38,791 nucleotides of DNA. Origin: Alphaproteobacteria bacterium HGW-Alphaproteobacteria-3 (GTDB lineage: Bacteria; Pseudomonadota; Alphaproteobacteria; Parvibaculales; Parvibaculaceae). Within the stretch, counting starts at the first letter, position 1, and the number at the start of each line of letters is the position of its first letter. The stretch lies in NCBI GenBank assembly GCA_002842875.1, contig PHEF01000009.1, positions 1 to 38,791 on the forward strand, read 5' to 3'. Shown piece by piece: positions 1 to 7,208 of this stretch. Below the pieces are notes generated by a model. It saw only the letters and a program-made list of their open reading frames with translations, ran no database searches and was not told where the DNA came from. The position numbers and the translations under genes are program-made.

Positions 1-176
1 CGTCCCGGCGAAAACGCTTTGCGCAAACCGCCTTCGCCGCCACAATCACGATACTTCTGTCGCAAAAGGGCAAGCCCATTACACGAGCAATCCAGGGGCC
101 GTTCGCCCCGTGCCTGGCGCCCCTGAACTGCTTCGCTTCTTTGAGCCGGTTGCAACGGCGAACCGAAGGAGAACCC
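1..176. other. Left edge, no recognisable gene
   Basis: This stretch lies downstream of the EncFtn gene. Read on the minus strand it holds a GGGGC-GAACG-GCCCC hairpin (about 100-114) that could act as a weak terminator, but no T-run follows it. A minus-strand ATG near position 79 opens a frame to the window edge, but the residues do not resemble the N-terminus of an encapsulin shell protein. I see no convincing gene here. Confidence 0.5.
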
Positions 177-464
177 TCAGTCCTTCCCGATCGAACCGTC
201 CTTGAACAGCCGCTCGCGCAACTCCTTGTCGAACACCTTGTTGTTGCGGCGGATCCATTCGAGCACCATCACCGCATGCTCGATCTCCTCGTCGCGATTG
301 TGCTCGAGGATTTTCTTCAACTCCGCATCGCTCGTGCCCTCGGCCCGCTGGTTATACCAGTCGACGGCTTCGAGTTCCTCCATCAGCGACACGATGGCGC
401 GGTGCAGGTCGAGCGCCCCGTGTGAAAGCTTCTCGATCGGTTCGTGCAGGCCTTCGCTCGACAT
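177..464 (-). CDS. Encapsulin-associated ferritin-like protein (EncFtn)
   Basis: This 95-residue all-helical protein closely matches the EncFtn family known from Rhodospirillum rubrum. EncFtn is a ferroxidase that works inside encapsulin nanocompartments as a ring of dimers. Visible matches are the helix with MEELEAVDWY (residues 28-37) and the HNRDEEIEHA segment (55-64). By alignment with the R. rubrum protein, the ferroxidase ligands correspond to E30, E60 and H63, the entry-site glutamates to E29 and E32, and the Trp/Tyr pair to W36/Y37. A GAAGGAG Shine-Dalgarno lies just before the ATG. The protein ends in DGSIGKD, so the long C-terminal linker and encapsulation peptide of the R. rubrum protein (DGSLGIGSLR-like) are truncated or absent. 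The GST-like gene lies 30 bp upstream on the same strand. Identification is secure; whether it is packaged in a shell is not. Confidence 0.92.
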   Translation of the reverse strand: MSSEGLHEPIEKLSHGALDLHRAIVSLMEELEAVDWYNQRAEGTSDAELKKILEHNRDEEIEHAVMVLEWIRRNNKVFDKELRERLFKDGSIGKD

Positions 465-494
465 GATCTCTCCTTCGCGGTTCTCTGCGGGTGT

Positions 495-1601
495 TCACTC
501 GACGACCAGTTGGAACTGACGCCTTGTCAGGCGCGGATAGGACGGGAAGTCCGCAAGCTGCTCCCCGCCTGCCGATTTTATCATGGAAAGGACGGCCTCG
601 CGCTCGCTTCCGCGCAGCGAGGCGAGAAAATCGAGCGGCCTTTGCAGCATCCAGAGGTCGAAGGTGAAGATCGCGCGCTTGTCGCGAACCCCCTCGAGAT
701 CGAATTCGTGCATGCCGATCGCGCGCGGCAGCGGCTCCTTGCCCGCGATGAGGTCCGGATGCGCTTCCACATGCGCTTTCAGCGCCGCCGCCGTCTTCAG
801 CAGCACCGGCAGATATTCCCGCACGATCCGTACAAGGACGGGCATCAGCGTCTCCGGCACCTCGTCATGGGCGAGGAACGTGCCGCCTTTCGGCTGCGGC
901 GGCGTTGTCATGCGCTGCACCCATTCGGCGACCTTGGGCGCAAGTCTTTTCATGATCTCGCCGGAAGCCGGATCGCGATACAGATGCGCATAGAGCGGTC
1001 CATAGAGACCGAAATCGCCGATCGAGGGCCGCGTACCGAAAAGGAAATCGTGCTTTGTAAAATGCGCATCGAGTTCGCCGAGCAGCCCCTCATAGGATTT
1101 CTCGATGGCCGGGCCCATCGCGGGCGTCACGCCCAGCACCGGCAATGAACCTTCGAAGGGCTTCGCCCTTTCCTCGCCCACGACGCGCTGCTCCGCTGCG
1201 TCGAGATCGGGACGCGACATCCGCCCGAATTCGGAAATTGCGAAATCGCGGTTCTTCTTCCAGCGGTAATGCATGGCCGGTAGCTTCAGCCATTCGTCCG
1301 CCCACGTCTCGATGAGAAGCGCCGCGAATTTCTGCCGCGCGCCTTCGGGGTAGACGGCGCCTTCGGGGAAGCGGGTCTCGAAGTGGTCGATGATTTCCGA
1401 AGAGTCCTGCCAGGTCTCGTCTTCCGGCGTCACCACGACGGGGACCACCGGCCAGCCGACGCGGGCGAGGATCACGTCGCGGTAAAGGTCGCGCGTCGGC
1501 GCGATCTCCGAAAAGGGAATGCGCTTGTAGCGCAGATAGGCGCGCACCTTGCCCGAGAAGTAGCTGAATTCCGAACCATAGAGCTCGTATCCCTTGGTCA
1601 T
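495..1601 (-). CDS. Glutathione S-transferase family protein
   Basis: The 368-residue protein has a GST-type thioredoxin fold at its N-terminus: YELYGSEFSYFSGKVRAYL (residues 5-23), the region before the cis-proline as WPVVPVVVTP (about 50-59), and DSSEIIDHFE (66-75), which matches the glutathione gamma-glutamyl site. A helical GST C-domain follows (FLFGTRPSIGDFGLYGPL, around 185). At 368 residues it is much longer than a classical 200-230 residue GST, and the last 110 or so residues are an extension I cannot assign. Family members conjugate or reduce substrates with glutathione in the cytoplasm; the substrate is unknown. EncFtn starts 30 bp downstream, so the two genes probably share a transcript. 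The start ATG has a GAGGGAG sequence upstream at rather long spacing. Confidence 0.8.
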   Translation of the reverse strand: MTKGYELYGSEFSYFSGKVRAYLRYKRIPFSEIAPTRDLYRDVILARVGWPVVPVVVTPEDETWQDSSEIIDHFETRFPEGAVYPEGARQKFAALLIETWADEWLKLPAMHYRWKKNRDFAISEFGRMSRPDLDAAEQRVVGEERAKPFEGSLPVLGVTPAMGPAIEKSYEGLLGELDAHFTKHDFLFGTRPSIGDFGLYGPLYAHLYRDPASGEIMKRLAPKVAEWVQRMTTPPQPKGGTFLAHDEVPETLMPVLVRIVREYLPVLLKTAAALKAHVEAHPDLIAGKEPLPRAIGMHEFDLEGVRDKRAIFTFDLWMLQRPLDFLASLRGSEREAVLSMIKSAGGEQLADFPSYPRLTRRQFQLVVE

Positions 1602-1724
1602 TCTGCTTTAGGCTCCCTCTGTCTGCCGCCCCCTCTTGCGGGAAGGCCGGCTTGCGCCGCGCAAACCGGGCGGGGTTTTGTCCCTTGTATCGGCATCGTG
1701 AATTTCGGTTGTACAGGAAATCTC

Positions 1725-2465
1725 TCAGCGGCCGAGAACCTCTTTCGCTTCCGCGCCCCTGAGCACGTCGAGATAGAGCGCCTGCCGGCATTGGTCGAGG
1801 CAGGCGATGATCCGGTCGGGTCTCTCCCCCTTCACATAGAAAAAGAGATTGTAGCGTATGCCGCCGACATTGCTCACAGCGTCGAGCTGCCACGCGGCGT
1901 CATAGGGCGGCACCTCGCTCCCGCCCGACGCCGTTTCGATGAGCGCCGCCGCCCGCGTCAGCCGCTCGCCCTCCATCTTGCCGCCCTCGAACGCATCGAA
2001 GCGGATGTCGTAGCGCGCATCGAACGCGCCCGCGCTTGGTGGGGGCACGGCGCCGGGTGGCATGGCGAGAATGGAAACCGGGTCGGCCGAGCCATGCGCG
2101 ACCCAGGCTTCGCCGAGCACCGGCACCAGCGCCTGTCCTTGTGGCGCACACACGCGCACCAGCCATCCGTCGAAGGGGGCGGGCACGGGGCTTGTCTTTC
2201 CCTCCGGCGCCCGCGCGCAGAGAAAATCGCTCGCGTCGTCCATGGGGGCAGGGTCCGCCGCGCGCGTTTGCGCCGGCGCCGCCGTCGTGTCGGGCGGCGC
2301 ATCCGGCACCGTCAGCCCATCCGTCTCCGTGTCGATGCCGTGCGCCCCGGCGGTCTCGCGGGGCGGGTCGCCCGGCTCCCACACTTGTCCCGAGGCGGGC
2401 AGGGCGAAAGCCGCGGCCAGTGCGGCGGCGATGAGTGCGAGGCGTCTCGGGCTTCGGCGGAACAT
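1725..2465 (-). CDS. Secreted protein of unknown function
   Basis: The gene encodes a 246-residue protein with a clear signal peptide: Arg-rich start MFRRSPRRLAL, a hydrophobic Ala/Leu core, and likely cleavage after ALPASG near residue 26. A Pro/Ala/Asp-rich linker follows (about 30-75), then a mature domain with two Cys near each other in the middle (FLCARAPEG; VRVCAPQG) and two near the C-terminus (ACLDQC), so disulfides are possible. I do not recognise the domain. The open frame runs on upstream to about position 3329, but the signal peptide marks the real start. A second in-frame ATG at 2510 would add 15 basic residues; neither start has a strong Shine-Dalgarno. It probably acts in the periplasm. 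Confidence 0.6.
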   Translation of the reverse strand: MFRRSPRRLALIAAALAAAFALPASGQVWEPGDPPRETAGAHGIDTETDGLTVPDAPPDTTAAPAQTRAADPAPMDDASDFLCARAPEGKTSPVPAPFDGWLVRVCAPQGQALVPVLGEAWVAHGSADPVSILAMPPGAVPPPSAGAFDARYDIRFDAFEGGKMEGERLTRAAALIETASGGSEVPPYDAAWQLDAVSNVGGIRYNLFFYVKGERPDRIIACLDQCRQALYLDVLRGAEAKEVLGR

Positions 2466-2890
2466 GAGGGGAAATCGCTTCTTTGTCTTTGCCCGGCGGC
2501 GGAATGTCATGGTTAAAACGCACAATACCGGCCTTTGTGTCGAGCCGGAAGCGCTGACGCACACAGTCCTCGACAAATCGGAACATAACCCTCGTTGAGT
2601 GAGCGTGATCGTCGGCACATGCTTGCCTGTATCGTGACCGGGCTCAGCCTTCTTGCCCTGTCTGCCGTTTCCGCATTGCCGGCGTTCCGGGCGGCAAAGC
2701 GTTTCCAGGCGAAGTGGCCTTCCGGTTCGCCGTCCAGAACACGGGCCTTTTCTTTTGGCGGCGTCTCCTTTTGGGCAAGACAAACAAAACATGTCACCCC
2801 CTGGCCCTCCTTTGGAATTAGGGAGGCCGGGGGCCAGGAGCCGCTTGCTTCGCATCTGACAAAGCGAAGAAAGATCGTCACCCCGGCGGC
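2466..2890. other. 425-bp gap with a strong GC hairpin, no convincing gene
   Basis: Between the secreted protein and the TPR methyltransferase no frame has coding character. On the minus strand an imperfect hairpin (about 2797-2833; CCTCC/GGAGG next to the loop, then GG/CC and CCCCC/GGGGG separated by single-base bulges) sits about 60 nt after the methyltransferase stop. A T-rich but interrupted stretch follows. It could be the methyltransferase terminator or part of a structured RNA. A short plus-strand frame with a hydrophobic start (about 2625-2670) lacks a ribosome-binding site and is not called. Confidence 0.35.
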
Positions 2891-4240
2891 CTAAACCCGC
2901 CTCATCACACAGACAAAACTCTCTACCGGCACCCGCTTCTCCGTCCGGAGCACGTCGCGGTCGAGCAGCGCCACCTCGAAGCCGAAGCGCGCCGCCACCT
3001 CCCTCAAATATCCCTCCGTATGCCGGAAGCGCCGCGTCGGGCCGATCTCGAAGCCGCGCTGTTGTGCCTCCTCCGACATACCCTCCGACCTCTCGGTGGA
3101 AAACACGAACCATCCGCCATGCGGCATCTTCGCGGCGAGCGCCTTGAACAAGGGTGCGAGATCGCCGAGATAGATCACCGTGTCGCAGGCGATGGCGAGC
3201 GAGAAGGGGCCCGCCTCCGCTTCGAGCGCCGCAACGAGTTCCCCCGCGACGACGCGCGTATAAAAGCCGCTCGCCTCCGCCGCCGCGCACATGCGGGGGC
3301 TGAGGTCGACGCCGAGCATCGTCTCGCAAGCGCCGCGAAACGCCGCGCCCGAAAGTCCCGTGCCGCAGCCGAGGTCGATCGCGTCATGGCGCGCGCCCTC
3401 GAAGACCCCTGCCTTCGCCGCCGCCGCGCGCAGCAGTTCCGGCCCGCGATAGGAAAGCGTCTCCTGCATGTGTCCGTCATAGCGCGGCGCATAGCCTTCG
3501 AAGAGCGCGCGCACATAGGCTGCGCTCGCCTTTGTCGGGGCGGGCTGTGCCTCCAGTTCGGCAAGGCGGATGCCCGCGCCGCGCCGGTCGCTTGCGTCCT
3601 CTCCTTGCGATGAACGGAAGTGCCGGGCTGCCCGTTCCGGTTCGTCGAGCGAGGCCCAGGCTTCGCCGAGCCGGAAATGCGCCTCCGCCCTTTCGTTTGC
3701 CGTGCCATCGCTCTCGCCGGTGGAGAGGCGCAGCACGCGTTCGAGATCGGCGATGGCCCGCGCCGTATCGCCTGCCGCCATCCGCGCCGCGCCGAGCGCG
3801 AGCAGCACCTCCGCCGAACGCCCGTCGAGATAACTTGCCTCGTTGAGAGCCTCCAATGCGTCCGCGTGCCGTCCTTCGAGCGTCCGGGCGCGCGCGAGCA
3901 CGGTGAGCGCCCGCGCATTTGCGCGGCCTTCCGCGGCGAGCGGTTCGATGAGGACCGCCGCCTCGCCGGGCGCGGCAAGGTCGATCAGGCAATGGGCGAG
4001 CGCGGCGACGAGGCCCGCAGACCACCATTCGGCATCCCGCGCGGCGGCGGCGTCATGCGCATGGGCGATGGCGCCCTCGCGGTCGCCCGCCGCGATGAGC
4101 CGCTCCATCCGCGAAAGCGGATCCTGGGGGTCGCCCGTCTCGCCAGGCCTGATTTCTTCCGTGAACGGAGGGTTGACTGTCAGCGCCGGGGATAAGTCCG
4201 CCGGGCCGTCCGCTGCGTCTTCGTCTGAACCTGGGGACAT
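2891..4240 (-). CDS. TPR-repeat SAM-dependent methyltransferase
   Basis: The 449-residue protein has an N-terminal half of Ala-rich helix pairs typical of tetratricopeptide repeats (about residues 45-215, for example HADALEALNEASYLDGRSAE and TARAIADLERVL). A class I methyltransferase domain follows, with the family linker AYVRALFEGYAPRYDGHM (241-258), the SAM-binding motif DLGCGTG (289-295), the motif II-like LGVDLSPRM, and IACDTVIYLGDL further on. This is the architecture of predicted TPR-repeat methyltransferases (COG4976-type). The acceptor substrate is not known. It has no signal peptide and should be cytoplasmic. Its upstream DNA holds an unusual cluster of TTATCCCCG motifs and short direct repeats. 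Confidence 0.85.
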   Translation of the reverse strand: MSPGSDEDAADGPADLSPALTVNPPFTEEIRPGETGDPQDPLSRMERLIAAGDREGAIAHAHDAAAARDAEWWSAGLVAALAHCLIDLAAPGEAAVLIEPLAAEGRANARALTVLARARTLEGRHADALEALNEASYLDGRSAEVLLALGAARMAAGDTARAIADLERVLRLSTGESDGTANERAEAHFRLGEAWASLDEPERAARHFRSSQGEDASDRRGAGIRLAELEAQPAPTKASAAYVRALFEGYAPRYDGHMQETLSYRGPELLRAAAAKAGVFEGARHDAIDLGCGTGLSGAAFRGACETMLGVDLSPRMCAAAEASGFYTRVVAGELVAALEAEAGPFSLAIACDTVIYLGDLAPLFKALAAKMPHGGWFVFSTERSEGMSEEAQQRGFEIGPTRRFRHTEGYLREVAARFGFEVALLDRDVLRTEKRVPVESFVCVMRRV

Positions 4241-4423
4241 TTTTTGCTCGCGAAAAGGGCCAGACGGAGTTATCCCCGCCCGGCCCCGATTTATCCCCGG
4301 ATTGCCTGTTCATCCGTGAACAGACGGCATCCGGAAAACCGCTCCTGTTTCTCTCGTCGCTCTATTGTGACGTTATTGTGACATTACGATGACAGCCGCG
4401 CCGTTTCGGGCCTCTTTATCCCC
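4188..4423. promoter_or_regulatory. Cluster of TTATCCCCG motifs, 11-bp repeats and a palindrome
   Basis: The DNA around and upstream of the TPR methyltransferase start contains four copies of the 9-mer TTATCCCCG: three on plus (4270, 4291, 4416) and one on minus (the core GGGGATAA at 4188-4195). Between them are a perfect inverted repeat CTGTTCA-N4-TGAACAG (4306-4323) and three 11-bp units in tandem (4363-4395: TATTGTGACGT, TATTGTGACAT, TACGATGACAG). TTATCCCC resembles, but does not equal, the DnaA box TTATCCACA. The arrangement suggests a multi-protein binding site controlling the methyltransferase gene; it also resembles an iteron region. Its function is inferred only. Confidence 0.4.
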
Positions 4424-4426
4424 GCC

Positions 4427-5278
4427 TCAGCCCTTCAGCGCGCACCTGCCATTGTTGATGACGACCGCGTCGCGTTCCTTCACGCGCGCCCGGAAGGAGA
4501 TCTCTCCCTTGTCCTTCCAGATATCGACGGTGACGGTGTCACCCGGAAAAACCGGCGCCGAGAAGCGCACGTCGAAGCCCGTGATCTGCGTCGGATCGTA
4601 GTCGAGCGCGCCTGAAATGATCGCGCGGCAGCAGGTTCCATACGTACACAGACCATGCAGGATCGGCTTCGGAAAGCCCACCGCCTTCGCGAATTCCGGA
4701 TCGGAGTGAAGCGGATTGCGGTCGCCGGAGAGGCGGTAGAGAAGTGCCTGGTCGGGCTTCGTTTCCGCGTCGACGCTCATGTCGGGTTGGCGGTCGGGCA
4801 GCTTGTGCGGTTCCGGCGCGCCTTCGCGCGGGCCGCCAAAGCCGCCATCGCCACGCGCGAAAATCGTTGACGTCAGTGTACAGAGCTTGTCGCCGCCCTT
4901 CTCGCTGAGGTCCGTTTCCGTGACGATGATCGCGCCCTTGCCTTCGCCCTTGTCCCAGGCGCCGACGACGCGGCTGTCGGCCAGAAGCTTCGCGGCGACG
5001 GGAAGCGGCTTGTAGAGCGTCAGGCGCTGCTCGCCATGCACCACCATCGCATAGTTGATGCCGCTGTCGCCGATGGCGCCCGCGCCCCATGCGATCACGG
5101 TCGCGAGCGTCGGCACCGTCTTCAGATTCTTTTCATAAACGAAAGGCAGTTCCCTCGCGTCCAGCGGGTCGCGTCCAAAGCCGATGCCCAGCGCATAAAG
5201 CATCGTTTCGCGGTCGCCATAGCTGAACTCCTGGCCTTCCGCTTTCAGGCTCATCAGCTTGTCGTAATTGATCGCCAT
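4427..5278 (-). CDS. MaoC-family hydratase (hydratase-2-like, double hotdog)
   Basis: The 283-residue protein has the length and layout of two-hotdog enoyl-CoA hydratase 2 domains, like the hydratase part of peroxisomal multifunctional enzyme 2. The C-terminal repeat carries the hydratase motif SGDRNPLHSDPEFA (184-197), with the catalytic Asp and His expected at D186 and H191, followed by GFPKPILHGLCTYG (201-214). It should hydrate trans-2-enoyl-CoA to (R)-3-hydroxyacyl-CoA. The start at 5278 is chosen because GGGAG lies 7 nt upstream; the frame stays open further upstream without a usable site. It sits in a block of acyl-CoA genes with thioesterases, thiolase and acyl-CoA dehydrogenases, which supports a role in fatty acid or steroid/aromatic side-chain oxidation. 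Confidence 0.88.
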   Translation of the reverse strand: MAINYDKLMSLKAEGQEFSYGDRETMLYALGIGFGRDPLDARELPFVYEKNLKTVPTLATVIAWGAGAIGDSGINYAMVVHGEQRLTLYKPLPVAAKLLADSRVVGAWDKGEGKGAIIVTETDLSEKGGDKLCTLTSTIFARGDGGFGGPREGAPEPHKLPDRQPDMSVDAETKPDQALLYRLSGDRNPLHSDPEFAKAVGFPKPILHGLCTYGTCCRAIISGALDYDPTQITGFDVRFSAPVFPGDTVTVDIWKDKGEISFRARVKERDAVVINNGRCALKG

Positions 5279-5397
5279 ACCGGTCTCCCTTGGAATGTAA
5301 GTCCGTTTCTTGGGCCATAGAAAAGCGGTTCCGCTGTCGCGGCGCAAGCGATCATTGTACCTCGCGCAAGCGATCATTGTGTCGTCGCCAAGCGTCT

Positions 5398-5832
5398 TCA
5401 GCGCTCGCCGAGCACCTTCCAGAGGCTCGTTGCCGTCATCACGTCTTCGTCGCCCACGCTGAAGCGTCCGGAGACGAAAATGATGGCGCGCGTCGTGCGG
5501 TCGATGCGCGTGCGGCACTCGATGAAGTCGCCCGCTCTCGCCTCGGTCAGGAAACTCGCCTGAAGGCTGAGCGTGACGCAACTTCGCTCTCCCGCGCCTC
5601 GATGCGCGGCGCCGCCGAGAAACGCATCGGCGAACGTCATGAGCATGCCCTCATGCACGATGCCGGTTTCGTCCACATGACGTTCGTCGGCAATGAAACC
5701 GAAAATGCGTTCGCCGTTCTCTTCGCGCTCGAAAAGCGGTCCCACATAGGCTTCGAAAGGATCGTGAAGGTCCGAGGGCTTCCATCCTGGCGGCGTCTCG
5801 ACTTTCACGGGCGAAGGGAGCGGCTGTCTCAC
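5398..5832 (-). CDS. PaaI-type hotdog thioesterase (second of a coupled pair)
   Basis: The 144-residue single hotdog domain has the PaaI-family core GIVHEGMLMTFADAFLGG (57-74). D69 sits nine residues after H60, where the catalytic acid of PaaI-type acyl-CoA thioesterases is found; the usual HGG is HEG here. The start is a GTG at 5832 that overlaps the stop of the preceding thioesterase gene as GTGA, with GGAG a few bases upstream; no ATG is available near the N-terminus. The two genes are therefore likely translated together. It probably hydrolyses acyl-CoA in the cytoplasm, with substrate unknown. The MaoC hydratase gene follows 119 bp downstream. Confidence 0.8.
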   Translation of the reverse strand: MRQPLPSPVKVETPPGWKPSDLHDPFEAYVGPLFEREENGERIFGFIADERHVDETGIVHEGMLMTFADAFLGGAAHRGAGERSCVTLSLQASFLTEARAGDFIECRTRIDRTTRAIIFVSGRFSVGDEDVMTATSLWKVLGER

Positions 5833-6236
5833 GCTTTCTCCGCTCCGCCGATCGCATAGACGCCGGTCGCCGTCATCAGCATGCGCGTGCCGGCGCGCAG
5901 CTCGCCGGAAATGAAGAGCACCGTGCGCGTTGCGCGCGTCACTTCCGCGCGTCCCTCCACCGTGTCGCCTTTCTCGCCCGCGCTCACAAAATCGCAGTTG
6001 AGCGAGAGCGGACGCACGGTCGCGCCCGGCGTCTTTTCGGTCGCCGTTTCCTTTGCGACCGCGCCAAGCACGATGGCGGCAAGCGTCATCATCATGCCGC
6101 CATGCAGCCTGTCGGCGCCGTTGAGGTGATGGTCGGCGATCTCGAAGGTGAAGGCGCCCTGATCGTTGCACAGCACCGGTCCCGCATAGGCGCCGAAGCC
6201 GCTCGTGTCGACCTGTCTTGAACTCATGGCAAACAT
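5829..6236 (-). CDS. PaaI-type hotdog thioesterase homologue (first of a coupled pair)
   Basis: The 135-residue hotdog protein has the PaaI-type motif NGADRLHGGMMMTLAAIVLG (39-58). The HGG is intact, but the residue nine positions after the His is Ala54 where active PaaI enzymes carry Asp, Asn or Glu. The neighbour overlapping its stop codon keeps the Asp but has HEG in place of HGG. The two may form a heteromeric enzyme, or this one may be inactive or specialised (inference). An alternative ATG at 6227, three codons inside, has GGA at better spacing. A rho-independent terminator belonging to the upstream OmpA-like gene ends about 58 bp before this start, so this pair needs its own promoter in that gap. 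Confidence 0.78.
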   Translation of the reverse strand: MFAMSSRQVDTSGFGAYAGPVLCNDQGAFTFEIADHHLNGADRLHGGMMMTLAAIVLGAVAKETATEKTPGATVRPLSLNCDFVSAGEKGDTVEGRAEVTRATRTVLFISGELRAGTRMLMTATGVYAIGGAEKA

Positions 6237-6293
6237 CCGGGGGCAGTAAGGAATTGACAATGGCGCCTTATCTAGACCGTCGGAGGTCCGGAT

Positions 6294-6328
6294 ACAAGAA
6301 AACGGCCCGCCGGAGGAGCGGCGGGCCG
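6294..6328 (-). terminator. Rho-independent terminator of the OmpA-like gene
   Basis: A perfect 10-bp inverted repeat (CGGCCCGCCG, 6303-6312 and 6319-6328) with a 6-nt loop is followed on the minus strand by TTTTCTTGT. It lies 24 bp after the stop of the 161-residue secreted protein gene. Confidence 0.85.
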
Positions 6329-6352
6329 TGAGGTGCGAGGAGAGGCGAGGGG

Positions 6353-6838
6353 TCAGACGCCCGGAAGCGCGTAGGGTTTCACGGCGATCCAGTGTTCCGG
6401 CACGCCGTATTTCTCGAGCGTCGCGGCGACCGTCGCCACGCGCTGTTCGGCCTCGCGTTGCGTCGAAAAGTCGGACGACCGCAGCGCTGCCGTCGATGGC
6501 TCGACCGTGATGTTCTGCAAGCCCCGATAGGTGATCTCTTCGGCGGCGGCGCGCAACGCCACTTCCGCCTTGTCGTTCGTGCCGGTCCAGCCTTCGGCAA
6601 AATAGATCGGGAAGACGACGCGCCTGGCATCGTCCACACCATAGCCCGGCGTGCGCGGCGCGGCCGGATCGACGGCACTGACCGTGATCGTGCGTTCCTC
6701 GATCCCGATCGTCTGCGCCTCCGCGCTCGCCGCCGGGCGGGGAAGGGGAAGCGGGTCCGATGCAGCCGTGTTCGCCACAAGCGCGGTCGCGATCGCGGTG
6801 CTGAGGCCAAGAGCGGCAACGAGGGTCAACGGCTTCAT
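6353..6838 (-). CDS. Secreted protein with degenerate OmpA-like fold
   Basis: The gene encodes 161 residues with a signal peptide (MKPLTLVAALGLSTAIATAL, cleavage near residue 27) and a Pro-rich spacer. The mature domain follows the OmpA/peptidoglycan-binding pattern: a beta-strand RVVFPIYFAEGWTG, a helix with KAEVALRAAAEEI, a strand NITVEPST, then a helix and strand REAEQRVATVAATLEKYGVP and IAVKPYA. The Asp and Arg that bind peptidoglycan in OmpA (the GHTD-type loop and NxxLSxxRA-type helix) are not present, so binding to meso-diaminopimelate is doubtful. A periplasmic or envelope role is likely but unproven. It is a single-gene unit: its own terminator follows and a 370-bp gap precedes it. 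Confidence 0.6.
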   Translation of the reverse strand: MKPLTLVAALGLSTAIATALVANTAASDPLPLPRPAASAEAQTIGIEERTITVSAVDPAAPRTPGYGVDDARRVVFPIYFAEGWTGTNDKAEVALRAAAEEITYRGLQNITVEPSTAALRSSDFSTQREAEQRVATVAATLEKYGVPEHWIAVKPYALPGV

Positions 6839-7208
6839 CTTCAGTCCCCTTCCATTTTCGTGGTCCGGCGTCCACGCATTCGATGCGGTCCGCCTTCGAC
6901 TTTCTCAATATGGAAAACGAATGTGACCCCATGCAGGTCCGCACGCGGCGGTTACGGGGAAATTTCAAGGCAACATTGCGGCACCCCGATTTTGTCGCCA
7001 TTCGAGCGGCGCATTGTTCAAATTCCAACAGTTCACCTGCCTCGCCCCTACGGAAAATGACCGAGATTCCGCTTTGATGCGCCTTCCGGGGCGTTTATGG
7101 TGCGCCTCAACCTGGGCCGGACCATCCAGAAAAAGGCGGTAAACGCCGGACCGGCCAAGCATCAAACCCGGCAATAGAAAGCCAGATAACCCTTTCGGGA
7201 GACCGTCC
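6839..7208. other. Divergent intergenic region
   Basis: This 370-bp gap separates the minus-strand OmpA-like gene from the plus-strand thiolase and must hold promoters for both. I cannot pick a -10/-35 pair with confidence. The only clear site is GGGAGACC just upstream of the thiolase ATG, a usable Shine-Dalgarno. The short frames here look non-coding. Confidence 0.4.

Noticed and set aside
2595..2894. Plus-strand frame with a hydrophobic N-terminus
   Set aside because: No ribosome-binding site and no coding character after the first 30 residues.
2466..3329. Upstream extension of the secreted protein frame at 1725-2465
   Set aside because: It overlaps the TPR methyltransferase gene, and the internal signal peptide marks the true start.
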